A stretch of 40,907 bases of DNA, taken from NCBI GenBank assembly GCA_035574915.1, contig DATLYJ010000053.1:1-40907 (forward strand), in the 5' to 3' direction. This stretch comes from Dehalococcoidia bacterium. GTDB taxonomy: Bacteria > Chloroflexota > Dehalococcoidia > DSTF01 > WHTK01. Position numbers and translations under genes: made by a program. Every line of letters begins with the position of its first letter. Position 1 is the stretch's first letter. This document shows positions 1 through 11,093 of this stretch, piece after piece. The notes under the pieces are model-generated. The model saw nothing but the letters and a program-made list of their open reading frames with translations, had not been told where the DNA came from and ran no database searches.

Positions 1-1528
1 CCGTGGCCGTCGCACGACCGGCTGCCTTCTGGGGCAGACGTGCATGCCGGATGAAGCCGGCGGTCAGGGTCGCTATGCCGGCCAGGACGGCGCAGGCCAT
101 CGCCAGGACAACATAGCCGTCCACGATCAGGCCGGCGGCGCGAGCCTGGACGTCCCCCGTTCCCGCGGCCACGAACCTGCCGGCCGCTGCCACCACGCCT
201 GCAGGGGGCCCTCCCATTTCGGCGAAGCGGCCTTCTGACCCCGTCTCGACCCGCGCAAGGTAAATGGCGCCAAGGAGGGCGACGCCGGCCGCCGTGCCGA
301 CGTTGCGCGCCATCGTAAGCGTCCCGGACGCCAGGCCTGACTTCGCCAGCGGTACGGCGCTGACCACGGCCAGAGATGTCGTCGTCATCACAAGCCCGAT
401 GCCTGCGCCCCGGAACAGGAACGGCAACAGGAAGCCATCGAGGTAACGGCTCTCGACGCCAAGCGTGAGCAGGTAAAGAAACGAAGAAGCCACCGATATG
501 GAGCCAGCCATTACCAGCAACCTCAGGTGGTGGCCAAGCTTCTGTCCCACGACGCCCCCGGCGGGCATCAGGAGCGCAACCAGCGCCGTGGAGGGCAGGA
601 AGCCAAACCCTGCTTCCAGCGGCGTCATGCCCCAGAAGTTCTGCATGAAGAGGCTGGTGTACGGCTGGGACCCGAAGACGCAGGCCGAGAACAGGAATGC
701 GCTCACGCAGGCCATGACGAATGTCCGGCTCCGGAACAGCGAGAGGTCCACGAGCGGCGCCCTCGTCCGGCTTTCCACGATGGCGAAGGCCCAGAGAACC
801 GCTGCCGCGCCAACCAGGCAGCCCAGCACTGTAGCCGACGTCCACCCGTCCGCGTTGCCACGGGTAATGCCGAGCATTGCGAGCAGCAGGCCGCCCGAAA
901 GCAATCCAACACCAGGCCAGTCGATGGCCCGCGACGCGCCTCCATCGCGCGATCGCGGCACGTAGCGGAAAGCCATGACCAGCGCCGCTAGCCCCACGGG
1001 GACGTTGACCAGGAACACCAGGCGCCAGTTGTCGCCGTGCACCAGCAGGCCGCCCAGGACGGGCCCGAGGACGAGGCCCAGGCCCGAGACGCCGCCCCAG
1101 ATACCCACCGCGAGCCCGCGCTCCTCGGCGGGAAAGGCGTTCGTCACGATCGACAGGGTCGCAGGCTGCATGATGGCTGCGCCCACGCCCTGGACCACTC
1201 GGAACGCGATGAGGACGTAGACGTCCGTGGCCAGGGCACAGGCAATGGAGCTGGCAACGAAGAGCGCCAGCCCGGCCATGTACACCTCGCGCCGCCCGAG
1301 AATGTCGGCGAGCCGCCCGCCGGCGACAGGCACGACGCCGAGCGTGAGCACGAACCCGGAAACGATCCACTGCGCGGTCCCAAGGTCGACGTTCAGGTCC
1401 CTCGCCATCGCCGGCAACGCCACGTTGACCACGAAGGTGTTGACCATGAGCATGCCCAGCCCAAGGCACGAAGCAGCCAGCGTGAGCCAGCGGGAGGGGG
1501 AGGGCCGAACGGCAGGCAACGAGGCCAA
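1..1528 (-). CDS. MFS drug efflux transporter, DHA2 (EmrB/QacA) type, partial
   Basis: Predicted inner-membrane drug:proton antiporter of the 14-helix DHA2 branch of the major facilitator superfamily; substrate unknown. The frame stays open to the left edge, so the C-terminus is missing. Visible features: a first helix around RWLTLAASCLGLG, motif A GGRLADILGRR after helix 2, a motif-C-like GVSGLGLVLGPVLGG stretch that marks antiporters, and repeated hydrophobic helices to the edge. There is no ATG near the N-terminus. In-frame TTG codons at 1528 and 1519 are the best starts, 4 and 13 bases after the stop of the DinB-like gene, so the two are probably co-transcribed. Together with the divergent HxlR regulator this looks like a regulated efflux or detoxification unit. 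The family is clear, the exact start is not. Confidence 0.85.
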   Translation of the reverse strand, partial: MASLPAVRPSPSRWLTLAASCLGLGMLMVNTFVVNVALPAMARDLNVDLGTAQWIVSGFVLTLGVVPVAGGRLADILGRREVYMAGLALFVASSIACALATDVYVLIAFRVVQGVGAAIMQPATLSIVTNAFPAEERGLAVGIWGGVSGLGLVLGPVLGGLLVHGDNWRLVFLVNVPVGLAALVMAFRYVPRSRDGGASRAIDWPGVGLLSGGLLLAMLGITRGNADGWTSATVLGCLVGAAAVLWAFAIVESRTRAPLVDLSLFRSRTFVMACVSAFLFSACVFGSQPYTSLFMQNFWGMTPLEAGFGFLPSTALVALLMPAGGVVGQKLGHHLRLLVMAGSISVASSFLYLLTLGVESRYLDGFLLPFLFRGAGIGLVMTTTSLAVVSAVPLAKSGLASGTLTMARNVGTAAGVALLGAIYLARVETGSEGRFAEMGGPPAGVVAAAGRFVAAGTGDVQARAAGLIVDGYVVLAMACAVLAGIATLTAGFIRHARLPQKAAGRATAT

Positions 1529-1532
1529 GGTC

Positions 1533-2045
1533 CTAAGACACGCGGCGGGGCTGGAAGGACGGCTCGCGCCCTTCGATCTGGTCGATGTGCATGCGGGTGT
1601 GGCGGTAGACCGCCCTGAGCATCTGCAGCACCGTGAGGTTGCCGAAGCCCGTATTGCGCCCACGCCGCTCCAATGCGGGCTCCGGAATGCTCTCGACGAG
1701 GGCCAGCGTCTCGCTGTGTCTCGCCTCGATAGCCTGCAACAGTGCTTCCAGCGTCCTCGTCTCCAAGGGCGGCGGGAACGGGTTTTGCTCCTCCACCCGG
1801 CGGTACGTGGCCCACAATTCGGCCAGGTCCGGCTCGTCTTCGAAGGCGGCGCGCGTCGCCGCCTTCGCCCAGACGTCTTCGACGAGCAGGTGGTGCTCCA
1901 GTTGCTGGAGGGCTGTCCACTCGCCCGCGGCCGGAGGCGACGCGAGCTCACTCTCCGCCCGCCGCCTTACGACCGCAACCAGCTCGGCATGATGAGACCG
2001 CAGCTTGTCGATGAGGTCCTCCCGTTCGGGCGATCGTGCCGCCAT
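1533..2045 (-). CDS. DinB-like four-helix metal-binding protein
   Basis: 170-residue protein of the DinB/YfiT-like putative metalloenzyme superfamily, a four-helix bundle that usually binds a divalent metal with three His. Candidate ligands are a His in EHHLLVEDVW (about residue 50) and the two His of YRHTRMHIDQIEG near the C-terminus, the typical spacing for the family. Members include bacillithiol- or mycothiol-dependent transferases and stress-induced proteins of unknown activity; the substrate cannot be read from the sequence. The ATG at 2045 has a GGAGG site 6 bases upstream (complement of 2052-2056). It is the first gene of an operon with the MFS pump and is divergent from the HxlR regulator. 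Confidence 0.85.
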   Translation of the reverse strand: MAARSPEREDLIDKLRSHHAELVAVVRRRAESELASPPAAGEWTALQQLEHHLLVEDVWAKAATRAAFEDEPDLAELWATYRRVEEQNPFPPPLETRTLEALLQAIEARHSETLALVESIPEPALERRGRNTGFGNLTVLQMLRAVYRHTRMHIDQIEGREPSFQPRRVS

Positions 2046-2091
2046 GCCGCACCTCCGGAGTGCCTACAGAATCGTATAGGGAGTAGCGTTC

Positions 2092-2137
2092 ACTATACCC
2101 TCAGTCATTGACGGAATGTCAAGTAGCTACCTAATCT
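2092..2137. promoter_or_regulatory. Overlapping divergent promoters and palindromes between dinB-like and hxlR-like genes
   Basis: Rightward promoter for the HxlR gene: TTGACG (2108-2113), an 18-base spacer, TAATCT (2132-2137). Leftward promoter for the DinB-MFS operon: TTGACA (complement of 2117-2122) with GTATAG/TATAGT about 18-19 bases on (complement of 2092-2098). The two -35 boxes interlock as a perfect inverted repeat TTGAC-N5-GTCAA (2108-2122). Two further inverted repeats flank it: GTATAG...CTATAC (2074-2079 and 2093-2098), and GCTAC-N8-GTAGC (2126-2130 and 2139-2143), which includes the perfect palindrome GTAGCTAC (2123-2130) overlapping the rightward -10 region. These are good candidate HxlR operators. 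The promoter boxes are read directly; their use is inferred. Confidence 0.5.
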
Positions 2138-2147
2138 TGTAGCAAGA

Positions 2148-2510
2148 ATGCCCAGGCGCTATGCCTCTCAGGACTACTGCCCCGTCGCCCGGACCCTGGA
2201 CGTCCTCGGTGACCGCTGGATGATCCTCGTGATCCGGGACCTCCTGCGCGGCGCCACGCGCTACACGGACCTCCAGGCCTCGCTGCGTGGCATTTCGCCA
2301 AACCTGCTGTCCGACCGCCTCAAGCGCCTCGAAGCTGCCGGCATGGTCGAGCGCGTCTTCTACAGCGACCACCCACCCCGGGCCGAGTATCGCCTCACCG
2401 AAAAGGGACGCGACTTCGGCGCGGTCGTCAGGGCCATGTACGCCTGGGGCAGCAAACACGCTCCGAGGCGCGCCGGCGATTTCGTGCCTGCCCACGAGCC
2501 GTCAACCTGA
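2148..2510 (+). CDS. HxlR-family winged-helix transcriptional regulator
   Basis: 120-residue DNA-binding regulator of the HxlR/YodB family. It has the family pattern: an N-terminal CPVARTLDVLGDRW with Cys11 in the position of the redox or electrophile-sensing Cys of YodB/HypR-type members, then the recognition helix region (YTDLQASLRGISPNLLSDRLKRLE) and the beta wing ending in EYRLTEKGRDF. It is transcribed away from the DinB-MFS operon and probably controls both units through the palindromes in the shared intergenic region. There is no Shine-Dalgarno site; TAATCT lies only 10 bases before the ATG, so the mRNA may be nearly leaderless. Inducer unknown. Confidence 0.93.
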   Translation: MPRRYASQDYCPVARTLDVLGDRWMILVIRDLLRGATRYTDLQASLRGISPNLLSDRLKRLEAAGMVERVFYSDHPPRAEYRLTEKGRDFGAVVRAMYAWGSKHAPRRAGDFVPAHEPST

Positions 2511-2817
2511 CGGACAGACGCGAGGTCACGGGCTCCGCCGGCCAACCCTGGTGAGTAGCAGGCGACGACTCGACATGAGCCCGCGCGTTCGCGGGCACGG
2601 CGGACGGCCCACCGCCTGGATGCTACGCGCCGTGTCACAGGGTGTCTGATTCGAGCGCGCGGAGCGCAGAGCACGCCTCGCGTGTCTGAAGAACCTCGCC
2701 GCCCGCGCATACGCGGCCGGAGCCGCTGGGTGGGAGGAGCGGACTTCGCGGCCGGCCGAAACGGCTGCCGCGAGCGTTCTGGCTGACAGGCTGACTAGGC
2801 GAGAGGCCGGCTAGCCG
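2511..2817. other. Intergenic region between hxlR-like gene and gyrB, no gene seen
   Basis: About 307 bases between convergent genes. Open frames here overlap the flanking genes and have no recognisable protein or ribosome site. The only structure of note is the GC-rich hairpin at 2745-2774. I see no RNA gene. Confidence 0.6.
2745..2774. terminator. GC-rich hairpin between convergent genes
   Basis: Stem CGCGGCCGGCCG (2747-2758), loop AAA, and CGGCTGCCGCG (2762-2772), with one bulged base. It sits 28 bases or more beyond the gyrB stop, between convergent transcripts, so it may end transcription from either side. There is no T-run, so it is not a classical intrinsic terminator. Confidence 0.35.
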
Positions 2818-4841
<2,024 letters not shown>

Positions 4842-4872
4842 AGGTCAAGGGGAGATGCCAGGGGCACACTGC

Positions 4873-4878
4873 ATTCTA
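4873..4878 (-). promoter_or_regulatory. Possible -10 box of gyrB
   Basis: TGC-TAGAAT on the complementary strand, an extended -10-like element. No convincing -35 box is seen upstream. It implies a leader of roughly 105 bases for gyrB. Confidence 0.35.
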
Positions 4879-4978
4879 GCACAAATTGATGTTCAGCGTA
4901 TACGCATGCCTTCGCAGACGAAAACGCCTGCAGCGTTGCCGGCCGATCTCTCTGCGGAAACATCCGGCTTCTCGCTGC

Positions 4979-4984
4979 TATATT
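4979..4984 (+). promoter_or_regulatory. -10 box adjacent to GTG start (leaderless)
   Basis: TATATT followed by only six bases and then the GTG start at 4991. Transcription would be expected to begin at or very near the start codon. No Shine-Dalgarno site is present. Confidence 0.5.
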
Positions 4985-4990
4985 CTCAAC

Positions 4991-5497
4991 GTGGGCCTTC
5001 TGCAAAAGCTCCGCAATTTCCTCCCTCTTGGCCGTCCCCTTATTCCGAGGGACCCGATCTCCTACCGGGCGATTGGCGTTGTCCGTAACCGTGTCTCCGA
5101 GTACAGGACCGCGGGCTGGGAGGATATCCGCTCCGACATCTTCCTGCGCGAAGATTTAGCGCCGGCCCTAGAAGGTATCGAGGGCTTCTCACACGTCATC
5201 GTGGTGTTCCATATGCACACGGTATCCGACGATGATCGTCGCCTGCTGACCCTGCCGCTCGCCGGCGAAAATGCCGGCGAAATTGGCCTTTTCGCGACCC
5301 GCATCGCGGTCCGGCCGAACGCTGTCGGCGTCAGCGCCGTGCCCGTGGTCTGGAGGCGAAAAAACGTCCTCCGCGTGCGCGGGCTGGACGCCCTCAACGG
5401 GACGCCCGTCCTCGACATCAAGCCTTACCTGCCGCCGTATGATTCCATCCCCGGCGCAACGCTACCGGCATGGGCGCAGCAGGCGATGCAGCGGTGA
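4991..5497 (+). CDS. TsaA/TrmO-like SAM-dependent RNA methyltransferase
   Basis: 168-residue protein of the TsaA/VirR/YaeB family. Characterised members (TrmO) N6-methylate t6A37 of tRNA-Thr with SAM. Visible family blocks: YRAIGVVRNRV at the start of the barrel, IEGFSHVIVVFHMH, FATRIAVRPNAVGVSAV (usually FATRSPHRPNPIGLS) and LDALNGTPVLDIKPYLP. The changes in the RxPHRPNPIG block mean the substrate may differ from tRNA-Thr. An ATG-opened frame begins at 4886, but the first 35 codons are not family-like; the GTG at 4991, six bases after TATATT, fits the family length. Its stop overlaps the next gene's GTG (GTGA, 5494-5497), implying translational coupling. Confidence 0.85.
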   Translation: MGLLQKLRNFLPLGRPLIPRDPISYRAIGVVRNRVSEYRTAGWEDIRSDIFLREDLAPALEGIEGFSHVIVVFHMHTVSDDDRRLLTLPLAGENAGEIGLFATRIAVRPNAVGVSAVPVVWRRKNVLRVRGLDALNGTPVLDIKPYLPPYDSIPGATLPAWAQQAMQR

Positions 5498-6228
5498 GCC
5501 CCGCCCGGCCGGTTAGGCCCCGGGCTTTCTCCCGTGGGCGCCCGGAGGCCCGGAAAGATGAGGCCAGCCTCCTCGCGGAGGTCTTCGAGCGCCTGGAGGC
5601 CCGATATGACCTTGACCGTTGGCACTGGCGTGAAGACACGCCGGCCTTCGATATCTGCGTTGGGGCGATCCTGGTCCAGCACACGGCCTGGTCGAACGTC
5701 GAGAAGGCCATCGAAGGGATGCGCGCCGCCGGCGTCTTTAGGCCGGAGAGCCTGCTCGCCCTCCCGGAGGACGATCTCGCCCCTCTCGTCCGGCCCGCCG
5801 GCATGCCGGCGACCAAGGCGCGGCGCCTCAAGGCGTTCTTGGCCCTCGCGGCCGGCTACGGGTCGCTGGAGCGGCTCCTGGCGCTGCCGGCTGACCGCCT
5901 CCGCGCAGCGCTGCTGGGGACGCATGGCATCGGGCCGGAGACCGCGGACGTGATCGTCCTCTACGCGTCGAAGCAGCTGGCGAAGGTACATGACGCCTAC
6001 ACCCAGCGCCTCATGCGCCGGCTCGGCGTCGGCCCGGAGCGCGACGGCTACGACGTCTGGGCACGCTGGCTAGCGGAACGGCTGCCGGCGGAGGTGCGCC
6101 TCTACCAGCGCTACCACGCCGCCATCGTCGTGCACTGCAAGGAGACCTGCCGGTCGCGCCCGAAGTGTGGGGAGTGTCCGCTGCTCGACCTCTGCGCCTA
6201 CGGGCGTGTCCAGGTGCTCCAGGCGTAG
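5494..6228 (+). CDS. Endonuclease III-like DNA glycosylase (HhH-GPD, [4Fe-4S])
   Basis: Base-excision-repair glycosylase of the HhH-GPD superfamily, about 244 residues. The helix-hairpin-helix is GTHGIGPETADVIVLYA and the catalytic Asp is in KVHDAYTQRL. The C-terminal iron-sulfur loop has Cys in CRSRPKCGECPLLDLC. In endonuclease III the hairpin reads GVGRKTA and its Lys makes the Schiff base; here that position is Glu (GPETA), as in the MagIII/'endonuclease III-related' branch (GKETAD). The protein is therefore probably a monofunctional glycosylase, perhaps for alkylated purines, rather than an AP lyase. The start is GTG 5494, overlapping the upstream stop by four bases; an ATG at 5470 is the alternative. 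Confidence 0.88.
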   Translation: MSPARPVRPRAFSRGRPEARKDEASLLAEVFERLEARYDLDRWHWREDTPAFDICVGAILVQHTAWSNVEKAIEGMRAAGVFRPESLLALPEDDLAPLVRPAGMPATKARRLKAFLALAAGYGSLERLLALPADRLRAALLGTHGIGPETADVIVLYASKQLAKVHDAYTQRLMRRLGVGPERDGYDVWARWLAERLPAEVRLYQRYHAAIVVHCKETCRSRPKCGECPLLDLCAYGRVQVLQA

Positions 6229-6299
6229 CCCCTCCGTTGAGGCCGCGACACGCCTCCTCCCCCGGCGTGCGGCCCTGTTCCCACGGCGGCTGCCGTCGC

Positions 6300-6305
6300 T
6301 AATCT
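6300..6305 (+). promoter_or_regulatory. -10 box close to the YchF-like start
   Basis: TAATCT nine bases before the ATG at 6315. The GGAG that touches the ATG is too close to act as a ribosome site. This suggests a leader of at most a few bases. Confidence 0.45.
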
Positions 6306-6314
6306 GTACCGGAG

Positions 6315-7397
<1,083 letters not shown>

Positions 7398-7493
7398 TCT
7401 TCAGCAAGGCTCCGGCGCCGCGCCCGCCTCATCCCCTCCCCGTCCGGTGGCGCCCGACTAGTCGCACGGCGCCTCTCCTGACAGAATGACGGC

Positions 7494-8045
7494 ATGGCAA
7501 GACTGCCCTACCTCAACCAGGAAGACCTCTCCGACGAGAACAAGCGCCTCCTGCAGCGCCCGGCGAACCTCTTCCGCCTCCTCGTGCACAGTCCGGAGGG
7601 TTTCCGGAACTTCTCCCGACTCGGCGGTTGGATCCGGAACGGCTCCACGCTCGACCCGCGCCTGCGCGAGCTGGCGATCCTGCAGGTCGGCTACCTGACC
7701 GACGCCGCATACGAGTGGACGCACCACATCAAGCTGGGCCGCGATGACTTCGGCGTCTCTGACGAAGACATCCGCGGCCTGGTGATGGAGACCCAGGGCG
7801 GCGGCTCGGCCCTGCCGCAGCTCGAGCGCCTGGTGCTGCGCGCGGCAAGGGAGATGACAGACGAGTTGCGGGTCTCAGATGAGGCTTTCGAGGGGTTGAA
7901 GCAGCATCTGTCGGACGAGCATATCGTCGACCTCTTCCTGACCATCGCCTACTACAACCTCGTCGTGCGGATGATCCACTCGCTGGACGTCGACCTCGAG
8001 CCCGAGTACGAGCGCATCCTCCAGGAGTTCCCGCTCGATGTCTGA
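7494..8045 (+). CDS. Carboxymuconolactone decarboxylase / AhpD-fold protein
   Basis: 183-residue all-helical protein of the CMD/AhpD superfamily. The core region RLRELAILQVGYLTDAAYEWTHHIKLGRDDFG is typical, with the Glu and His of YEWTHH that form the proton relay in the family. The paired redox Cys of AhpD-type peroxidase reductases (CxxC) are absent, so a thiol peroxidase role is unlikely and a decarboxylase- or lactonase-like role, or none known, remains. The stop overlaps the start of xdhC by eight bases, so the two are coupled. No ribosome site is seen; CAGAAT lies six bases before the ATG, a near match to the leaderless pattern in this window. Confidence 0.9.
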   Translation: MARLPYLNQEDLSDENKRLLQRPANLFRLLVHSPEGFRNFSRLGGWIRNGSTLDPRLRELAILQVGYLTDAAYEWTHHIKLGRDDFGVSDEDIRGLVMETQGGGSALPQLERLVLRAAREMTDELRVSDEAFEGLKQHLSDEHIVDLFLTIAYYNLVVRMIHSLDVDLEPEYERILQEFPLDV

Positions 8046-8898
8046 GCGCGGCGGCGCGAATGCCCTTATCGCCGTCGAGGTCTTGCGCGCCGCGCGCGAA
8101 GGGAACCCCGTTGCTGTCGCGACCATCATCGCGGCGCCGGAGGACGCGCGGCCAGGGGCCGGGGACAAGCTGCTGGTCCGCCAGGACGGCTCTACGCTGG
8201 GCCACTTCCCCCGCGGGCTGCAGGAGGCCGTCATCGAGGACGCGCGTGCCGCACTGACCGCCTTCCCGCGCATCGCGACCCAGTCCTTCTACTACAGGCC
8301 CGAAGGCGGGCGCATTCACCGCCTCGAAGCCAGAGGCGGCGCGGACGCGTATGAGGTGATGATCGAGGTCACCGAGGCTCCGGCCACGCTCCTCATCGTC
8401 GGCGGCGGGCACATCGGGCTCTCCCTGGCGACGATGGGCGCCCACCTCGGCTTCTCCGTCGCAGTAGTGGACGACCGCGAGATGTACGCCAACGCCGAGC
8501 GCTTCCCGATGGCGGACCGCGTGATGGCCGGAGACGTTGCCGCGCACCTCCGGGCCTTTCCCATCTCCTCGAACACCTACGTCGTGCTCGTGAGCCGCGG
8601 CCACAAGGTCGATGAGCTAGCCCTACGCGAGGTTGTCGGCCGGGGCGCCGCCTATGTCGGCATGATCGGGAGCAAGCGAAGAGTCTCGACGGTCCTGCGC
8701 CATCTGGCCGAGGAGGGCTACCCGGTCGCCGACCTCGAGCGGGTCTACACGCCCATCGGCCTCGACATCGGCGCAGAGACCCCCGAGGAGATCGCGGTGT
8801 CCATCCTGGCGGAGATCATCATGGTGCGCCGGGGCGGCAAGGGCGGTCAGATGCGAGAGGGCCGGCCGCCCATCAGGGCTGGAGCGCGGGCCAGCTAA
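8038..8898 (+). CDS. XdhC/CoxI-family molybdenum-enzyme maturation protein
   Basis: 286-residue XdhC-like accessory protein. XdhC binds and helps sulfurate molybdenum cofactor before insertion into xanthine-dehydrogenase-family enzymes. The N-terminal CoxI domain includes NPVAVATIIAAPEDARPGAGDKLLV and a Rossmann domain starts at ATLLIVGGGHIGLSLA. A conserved GAAYVGMIGSKRR block and IGLDIGAETPEEIAVSI follow, all typical. No molybdenum hydroxylase subunits lie in the window. The convergent downstream neighbour is a tungsten/molybdopterin aldehyde oxidoreductase, a different cofactor family that does not normally need XdhC, so the proximity may be coincidental. ATG 8038 lies inside the end of the CMD gene. 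Confidence 0.93.
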   Translation: MSERGGANALIAVEVLRAAREGNPVAVATIIAAPEDARPGAGDKLLVRQDGSTLGHFPRGLQEAVIEDARAALTAFPRIATQSFYYRPEGGRIHRLEARGGADAYEVMIEVTEAPATLLIVGGGHIGLSLATMGAHLGFSVAVVDDREMYANAERFPMADRVMAGDVAAHLRAFPISSNTYVVLVSRGHKVDELALREVVGRGAAYVGMIGSKRRVSTVLRHLAEEGYPVADLERVYTPIGLDIGAETPEEIAVSILAEIIMVRRGGKGGQMREGRPPIRAGARAS

Positions 8899-8948
8899 GA
8901 CTGTCCCCGCACCAGGCGCAAACACGCACCCGTACGCGATCTACCGCG

Positions 8949-8968
8949 CGCCATGCCGCGGCGTGGCG
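8949..8968. terminator. Near-perfect palindrome between convergent xdhC and AFOR genes
   Basis: CGCCATGCCG/CGGCGTGGCG, a 20-base palindrome with one T/G mismatch pair, about 50 bases after the xdhC stop and 77 bases after the AFOR stop. It could serve as a bidirectional terminator but lacks a T-run. Confidence 0.3.
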
Positions 8969-9044
8969 TCCAGCAACACCTCGTCGCCCTGGTCGACGAG
9001 GTACCCCTGGCATGAGCGCGGCCCGCGCAGGCCGCTGGAGGCCG

Positions 9045-10913
9045 CTACACCGCGGCTATCGCATCCGCGACGTCCCGCAGGCCGAGTTCTTCGAGTTTGG
9101 CGCGGGAGGGTTTCGCGGTCTCAAGGTCCCAGCCTGCCGCCTGCAGGTACTCCTGCTCAAGCGTCTTCACGTCCAGCGTGAAGTCGGCGTGGGGGCCGGC
9201 CCTGAGCGCCTCACCGTCGCCGCCCCAGACCCGGCCCGGGACGTGACGCTTGGTCACGATGTCGCCTTCGCGCACGGCAAAGGCCATGCGGAGGTTGGCG
9301 ATGCGCTCGCCCGCCTTGAGTATCTCTTCGTTGGTCGTGTCCCAGCCGGTGGTCATGTTGATCCACTGGGGGATGCGGTTGTTCGGCGCCGCGGACATGA
9401 TGAACTGGCACATGCCGGCCGCGTTCACGACGTGCATGAACTCGGATGCGCCCTTGTGGTGCTGGCCGCGGCCCTCGGCGACCGCCTTGTCCCGATTGCG
9501 GGGCGCAATGCCCCACTCCGGCCTGGCGCTGCCCTCGTACTGCGTGTGGCGCGCCGGTGTCGGGTCGAGCTTGTATGTCGTGTAGTACTCGGGGTTCAGC
9601 TTGGGGTCGTGCATCGGCAGCTCTTCGCCGGCGATGGCGATGGCGAAGCGCTTCGAGGCAGGGCCGATCTTTTCGGACGCTTTCGCGACGCCGTCGGCGA
9701 ACAGCTCGCCCACGCCCTCACGCCGGCCCATCTTGTGCAGGAGCTCGATGACTGCATCGGTGTTGCCCCAGCGCAGGTCGATGCCGTCCGTGTCCTCCTT
9801 CGTGATGAGCCCGTTCTCGTAGCACTCCATGGCGAACGCCACCGTCGCCCCGGCGGCGATCGTGTCGACGCCGTACTGGTTGCAGAGGTGGTTGACGTAG
9901 ATCAGCGACTCCAGGTCGCCGTTCAGGGTCATGGTGCCGAAGGCAGCCGCCGTCTCGTACTCCGGCCGGTGGGTGTTCTCCGGATACGGGTACTTTGGGT
10001 TCTCCGAGGCGAAGCTCTCGGCACCACACGCCAGCGGGCAGTGCCAGCAAGCGTACTTCTTCTTCATCCTGGCGTTGAAGTTGTCGCCCGTGAGCGCCTG
10101 GGCGGCCGGGAAGTCTGTGATGCCGGCCCCGCCCCAGTTCTTCACTGGCGAGTCGCCGGAGAAGGCAGAAGTGTTGGTGATGCCCGTCGTACCGTAGCTG
10201 CGGAAGAAGTTCGCCAGCGGCGCCCGGAACTCGTCCAGGGAGGTCCGCACCATCTGGAACTTGTCCTTGTCGCCCGCGATGATCGACCTGGACGCCAGCA
10301 CTACGACGGCCTTGACCTTCTTCGACCCCATCACCGCGCCGAGACCGCTGCGCGCCGCGAGGCGCCCGCGCTCGTTGCAGATCCCGGCCATGAGCGAGAG
10401 GTGCTCGCCGGCCGGCCCGATGCAGGCAACGCTGGCTTTCTTGCCGTGGCGCTCCTTCAGCTTGTCCTCACAGTCGATCGCGAGCATGCCCCAGAGGTCT
10501 GAGGCGTCGCGGATCTCGACCTGGTCGTCCTGGATCAGCAAGTAAACGGGTGTCTCCGACCGTCCGTAGAAGAGGACGCCGTCCCAGCCTGCCAGCTTGA
10601 GGAAGGGACCAAAGTCGCCGCCGGCGTTGGCGTCGCCCCAGCCGTTGTTCTTGGGCGACTTCGCCACAGCCTGATAGCGGATGCCGAACAGGGGCGTGCC
10701 CGTGAGCAGACCCGGCATGAGGCCGAGGACGTTCTCCGGACCCAGCGGGTCGGCGCCGGCCGGAATGCGGTCGAAGAGCAACCGTGCGCCCAGACCGTAG
10801 CCGCCCAGGTACTCGCGATAGAGGTTCTCCGGAATGTGCTCGACCTCGGTCCGCCCCTGCGAGAGGTAAACGTTGAGGATCTTGCCGTTGAATGCCTTCT
10901 CGCCCTCTGCCAT
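9045..10913 (-). CDS. Aldehyde:ferredoxin oxidoreductase (tungsten bis-pterin)
   Basis: 622-residue member of the AOR family, which oxidises aldehydes to carboxylic acids (or the reverse) with ferredoxin at a tungsten bis-molybdopterin centre. The N-terminal AFOR_N domain contains NVLGLMPGLLTGTP and GGDFGPFLKLAGWDGV. The [4Fe-4S] ligands are visible: Cys289, Cys292 and Cys296 in CWHCPLAC, and Cys502 in AAGMCQF. The PEYETAAAFG and LCNQYGVDT regions belong to the cofactor-binding domain. Length and order match full-size AORs. The ATG at 10913 is preceded by AGGAGG with five bases between. Substrate cannot be predicted. No MoaD-like or separate iron-sulfur subunit was found beside it. Confidence 0.96.
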   Translation of the reverse strand: MAEGEKAFNGKILNVYLSQGRTEVEHIPENLYREYLGGYGLGARLLFDRIPAGADPLGPENVLGLMPGLLTGTPLFGIRYQAVAKSPKNNGWGDANAGGDFGPFLKLAGWDGVLFYGRSETPVYLLIQDDQVEIRDASDLWGMLAIDCEDKLKERHGKKASVACIGPAGEHLSLMAGICNERGRLAARSGLGAVMGSKKVKAVVVLASRSIIAGDKDKFQMVRTSLDEFRAPLANFFRSYGTTGITNTSAFSGDSPVKNWGGAGITDFPAAQALTGDNFNARMKKKYACWHCPLACGAESFASENPKYPYPENTHRPEYETAAAFGTMTLNGDLESLIYVNHLCNQYGVDTIAAGATVAFAMECYENGLITKEDTDGIDLRWGNTDAVIELLHKMGRREGVGELFADGVAKASEKIGPASKRFAIAIAGEELPMHDPKLNPEYYTTYKLDPTPARHTQYEGSARPEWGIAPRNRDKAVAEGRGQHHKGASEFMHVVNAAGMCQFIMSAAPNNRIPQWINMTTGWDTTNEEILKAGERIANLRMAFAVREGDIVTKRHVPGRVWGGDGEALRAGPHADFTLDVKTLEQEYLQAAGWDLETAKPSRAKLEELGLRDVADAIAAV

Positions 10914-11093
10914 GCGCTCCTCCTGACCTACGGACCAGCTTTGCGACCGTCAGCCGAACGCGGGGACTGACTTCGGTTCCGGAATTATAGCCGAGGGCTG
11001 CGAATAACCACAGTGACGGCTTCCAGAATTCACCCTCGCGCAAGGAGCGGGGCGGGATTGCCAGCCGGCCAGACCGCGGCCCACACTGCTCTC

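Noticed and set aside
8941-9013. Minus-strand reading after the AFOR stop giving CQGYLVDQGDEVLLDATPRHGAR and a stop, with high GC3
   Set aside because: No ATG/GTG/TTG start in that frame and no ribosome site; it overlaps the palindrome at 8949-8968. Perhaps a remnant of a lost gene or a chance open frame.
9012-10502. Long plus-strand open frame of 496 codons antisense to AFOR
   Set aside because: A shadow of the GC-rich AFOR gene; no family similarity and no ribosome site.
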